Below are positions 63,197-64,000 of a DNA stretch of 64,000 nt, one piece after another. Both the position numbers and the translations under genes were made by a program. The notes under the pieces were generated by a model. That model did no database searches, was not told where the DNA came from, and saw only the letters and a program-made list of their open reading frames with translations. The DNA is from Methylotuvimicrobium buryatense 5G (GTDB lineage: Bacteria > Pseudomonadota > Gammaproteobacteria > Methylococcales > Methylomonadaceae): positions 1,515,422 to 1,579,421 of the forward strand of contig NZ_KB455575.1 of assembly GCF_000341735.1 (NCBI RefSeq), read 5' to 3'. The first letter of the stretch is position 1; each line of letters starts with the position of its first letter.

Positions 63197-63781
63197 ATGA
63201 AGGTCATACTAGTTCACGGTATATTTGATACCGGCCGTGTTTTTAAACATATGACCTCTAAGCTTGAAGCAAGCGGGCATGAATGCCACGCACCTAATTT
63301 AAAACCGTCCAACGCCGAATTAGGCATCACTGATTTATCGATAAAGCTAAAAAATTATATCGATCAACAAATTAGCGTAGACCAACCTATTGCTATTATC
63401 GGTTTTAGCATGGGGTGTATGGTTTCTCGTTATTATCTGCAAATCCTCGAAGGACACGAGAGAACCAAGGCTTTTTTTGCTATATCCGGCCCACATTACG
63501 GAACGATGACAGCTTATTTTTACCCAAGCAAAGGGGCAAAAGATATGAGGCCAAATAGCCGCTTTCTCGCTGATTTAGCAATTACTGAAAATAGACTCGA
63601 AAATATTCAGCTCTATTCGTATAGAACACCTTTCGATGCCATGATTGTTCCGTCAAAAAGCTCTGATTGGAAAATTGCTAACAACAAACGGGCTAATGCG
63701 ATTGTGCATAGCCTCATGGTTAGGGACAGGTCGGTGATTTCGGACATTGTTAAAAATCTTCGGCGGCTAGAAGCACGTTAG
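63197..63781 (+). CDS. Alpha/beta hydrolase, triacylglycerol lipase-like
   Basis: The 194 residues open with the oxyanion strand VILVHGIFDTGRVF and have the nucleophile elbow IIGFSMGCMVSRYYL. AFFAISGPHYGT and KDMRPNSRFLADL are typical of bacterial lipase/esterase proteins, and DAMIVPSKSS and VHSLMVRD are candidate acid and histidine regions. It could release or modify the acyl product of the ketosynthase/ACP genes just upstream, which is inference from position. The ATG at 63197 has AGGGAG ahead. In-frame codons from 63134 lie in repeat A17. Confidence 0.85.
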   Translation: MKVILVHGIFDTGRVFKHMTSKLEASGHECHAPNLKPSNAELGITDLSIKLKNYIDQQISVDQPIAIIGFSMGCMVSRYYLQILEGHERTKAFFAISGPHYGTMTAYFYPSKGAKDMRPNSRFLADLAITENRLENIQLYSYRTPFDAMIVPSKSSDWKIANNKRANAIVHSLMVRDRSVISDIVKNLRRLEAR

Positions 63782-63807
63782 CCAAGCAGGGCGAATTAGT
63801 GTTCATG

Positions 63808-63973
63808 CATACCTTTCGGACTTCAAATTTCGGCAGTGTCTGAGGAGGCACTAGGGTGTGCTGCCCCTCACCTAACGCTAGGCGAGAGGGGCCAGCATAA
63901 AGCCTACAGAGACGTATTCACGGCGTCCTTCGACGGACACCCTGGTACCGAATTTTGATCTACGATGGGTATA
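63808..63973 (-). repeat. Family A copy A18, with a substituted hairpin
   Basis: The usual GCCAGCAT...GCTGGC hairpin is replaced by CCCCTCACCTAACGCTAGGC and GAGAGGGG, itself able to pair (CCCCTC...GAGGGG). The core complement GACGTATTCACGGCGTCC is intact. Confidence 0.83.
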
Positions 63974-64000
63974 CACTTCGTAAATAAGCGCAGACTGCAC

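Noticed and set aside
2824-63973. CRISPR arrays
   Set aside because: The repeats are dispersed singly, are 100-315 bp long and have no regular spacers or cas genes; they are structured interspersed elements.

Overview
The window most likely comes from a gammaproteobacterial methanotroph (order Methylococcales, Methylomicrobium/Methylotuvimicrobium type). This is inferred from gene content, not from a marker gene. It has a hydroxylamine oxidoreductase pair (haoA-haoB), a short-chain amide/urea ABC transporter with formamidase, PntAB transhydrogenase, a cobalamin adenosyltransferase, a hydrogenase maturation protease and many two-component and c-di-GMP proteins. No tRNA, rRNA, phage or CRISPR array was seen.

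Layout. 1-2461: a CHASE/PAS sensor cut by the left edge and a REC-HD-GYP regulator. 3370-5675: threonine degradation (tdh-kbl) with a heptanucleotide array between the genes. 5892-8961: a small membrane protein, cobO, an alpha/beta hydrolase and a hydrogenase protease. 9158-16045 (minus strand): urtABCDE-fmdA-fmdB, for uptake and hydrolysis of amide or urea. 16528-20864: divergent from it, an unusual fusion of an NCS1-type permease, a Cys-rich module, a histidine kinase and a receiver, with a LuxR-type response regulator overlapping its end. A second copy of this kinase/regulator pair lies at 25994-30843. Between the copies are an orphan CheB domain, a YjiK-like protein, a MaoC-like protein and a lipoprotein. 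32271-35234: pntAB. 35937-42372: an operon of REC-HD-GYP, serine hydrolase, two solute-binding proteins and a hybrid kinase. 43004-46238: two GH57 enzymes. 46601-49251: haoA-haoB. 49799-53911: a GGDEF protein, a single-domain receiver and class I fumarase. 54330-58339: a large lipoprotein, rlmG and a 2OG-Fe(II) oxygenase. 58454-64000: a transposase remnant, a SHOCT protein, a decayed acyl/polyketide gene set (ketosynthase, ACP, truncated ACP) and a lipase-like hydrolase.

How the genes work together. Three nitrogen functions sit in one window: amide/urea import and hydrolysis, hydroxylamine oxidation (expected where methane monooxygenase co-oxidises ammonia), and two membrane kinases whose input domain resembles a nucleobase/hydantoin permease. 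A likely reading is that the first kinase/regulator pair controls the divergent urt-fmd operon.

The most unusual feature is the intergenic DNA. It is filled with small structured repeats of at least nine families. Several unrelated-looking families (A, B, C and I below) share one internal module: a conserved core reading approximately GGACGCCGTGAATACGTCC, followed by a hairpin whose stem sequence differs between families but stays paired. Family B is flanked by 9-bp target duplications and one copy is inserted inside a family C copy, so at least this family moved as a transposon-like element. Repeat copies supply a stop codon, a Shine-Dalgarno sequence or a C-terminal tail to neighbouring genes, and have truncated at least three genes.
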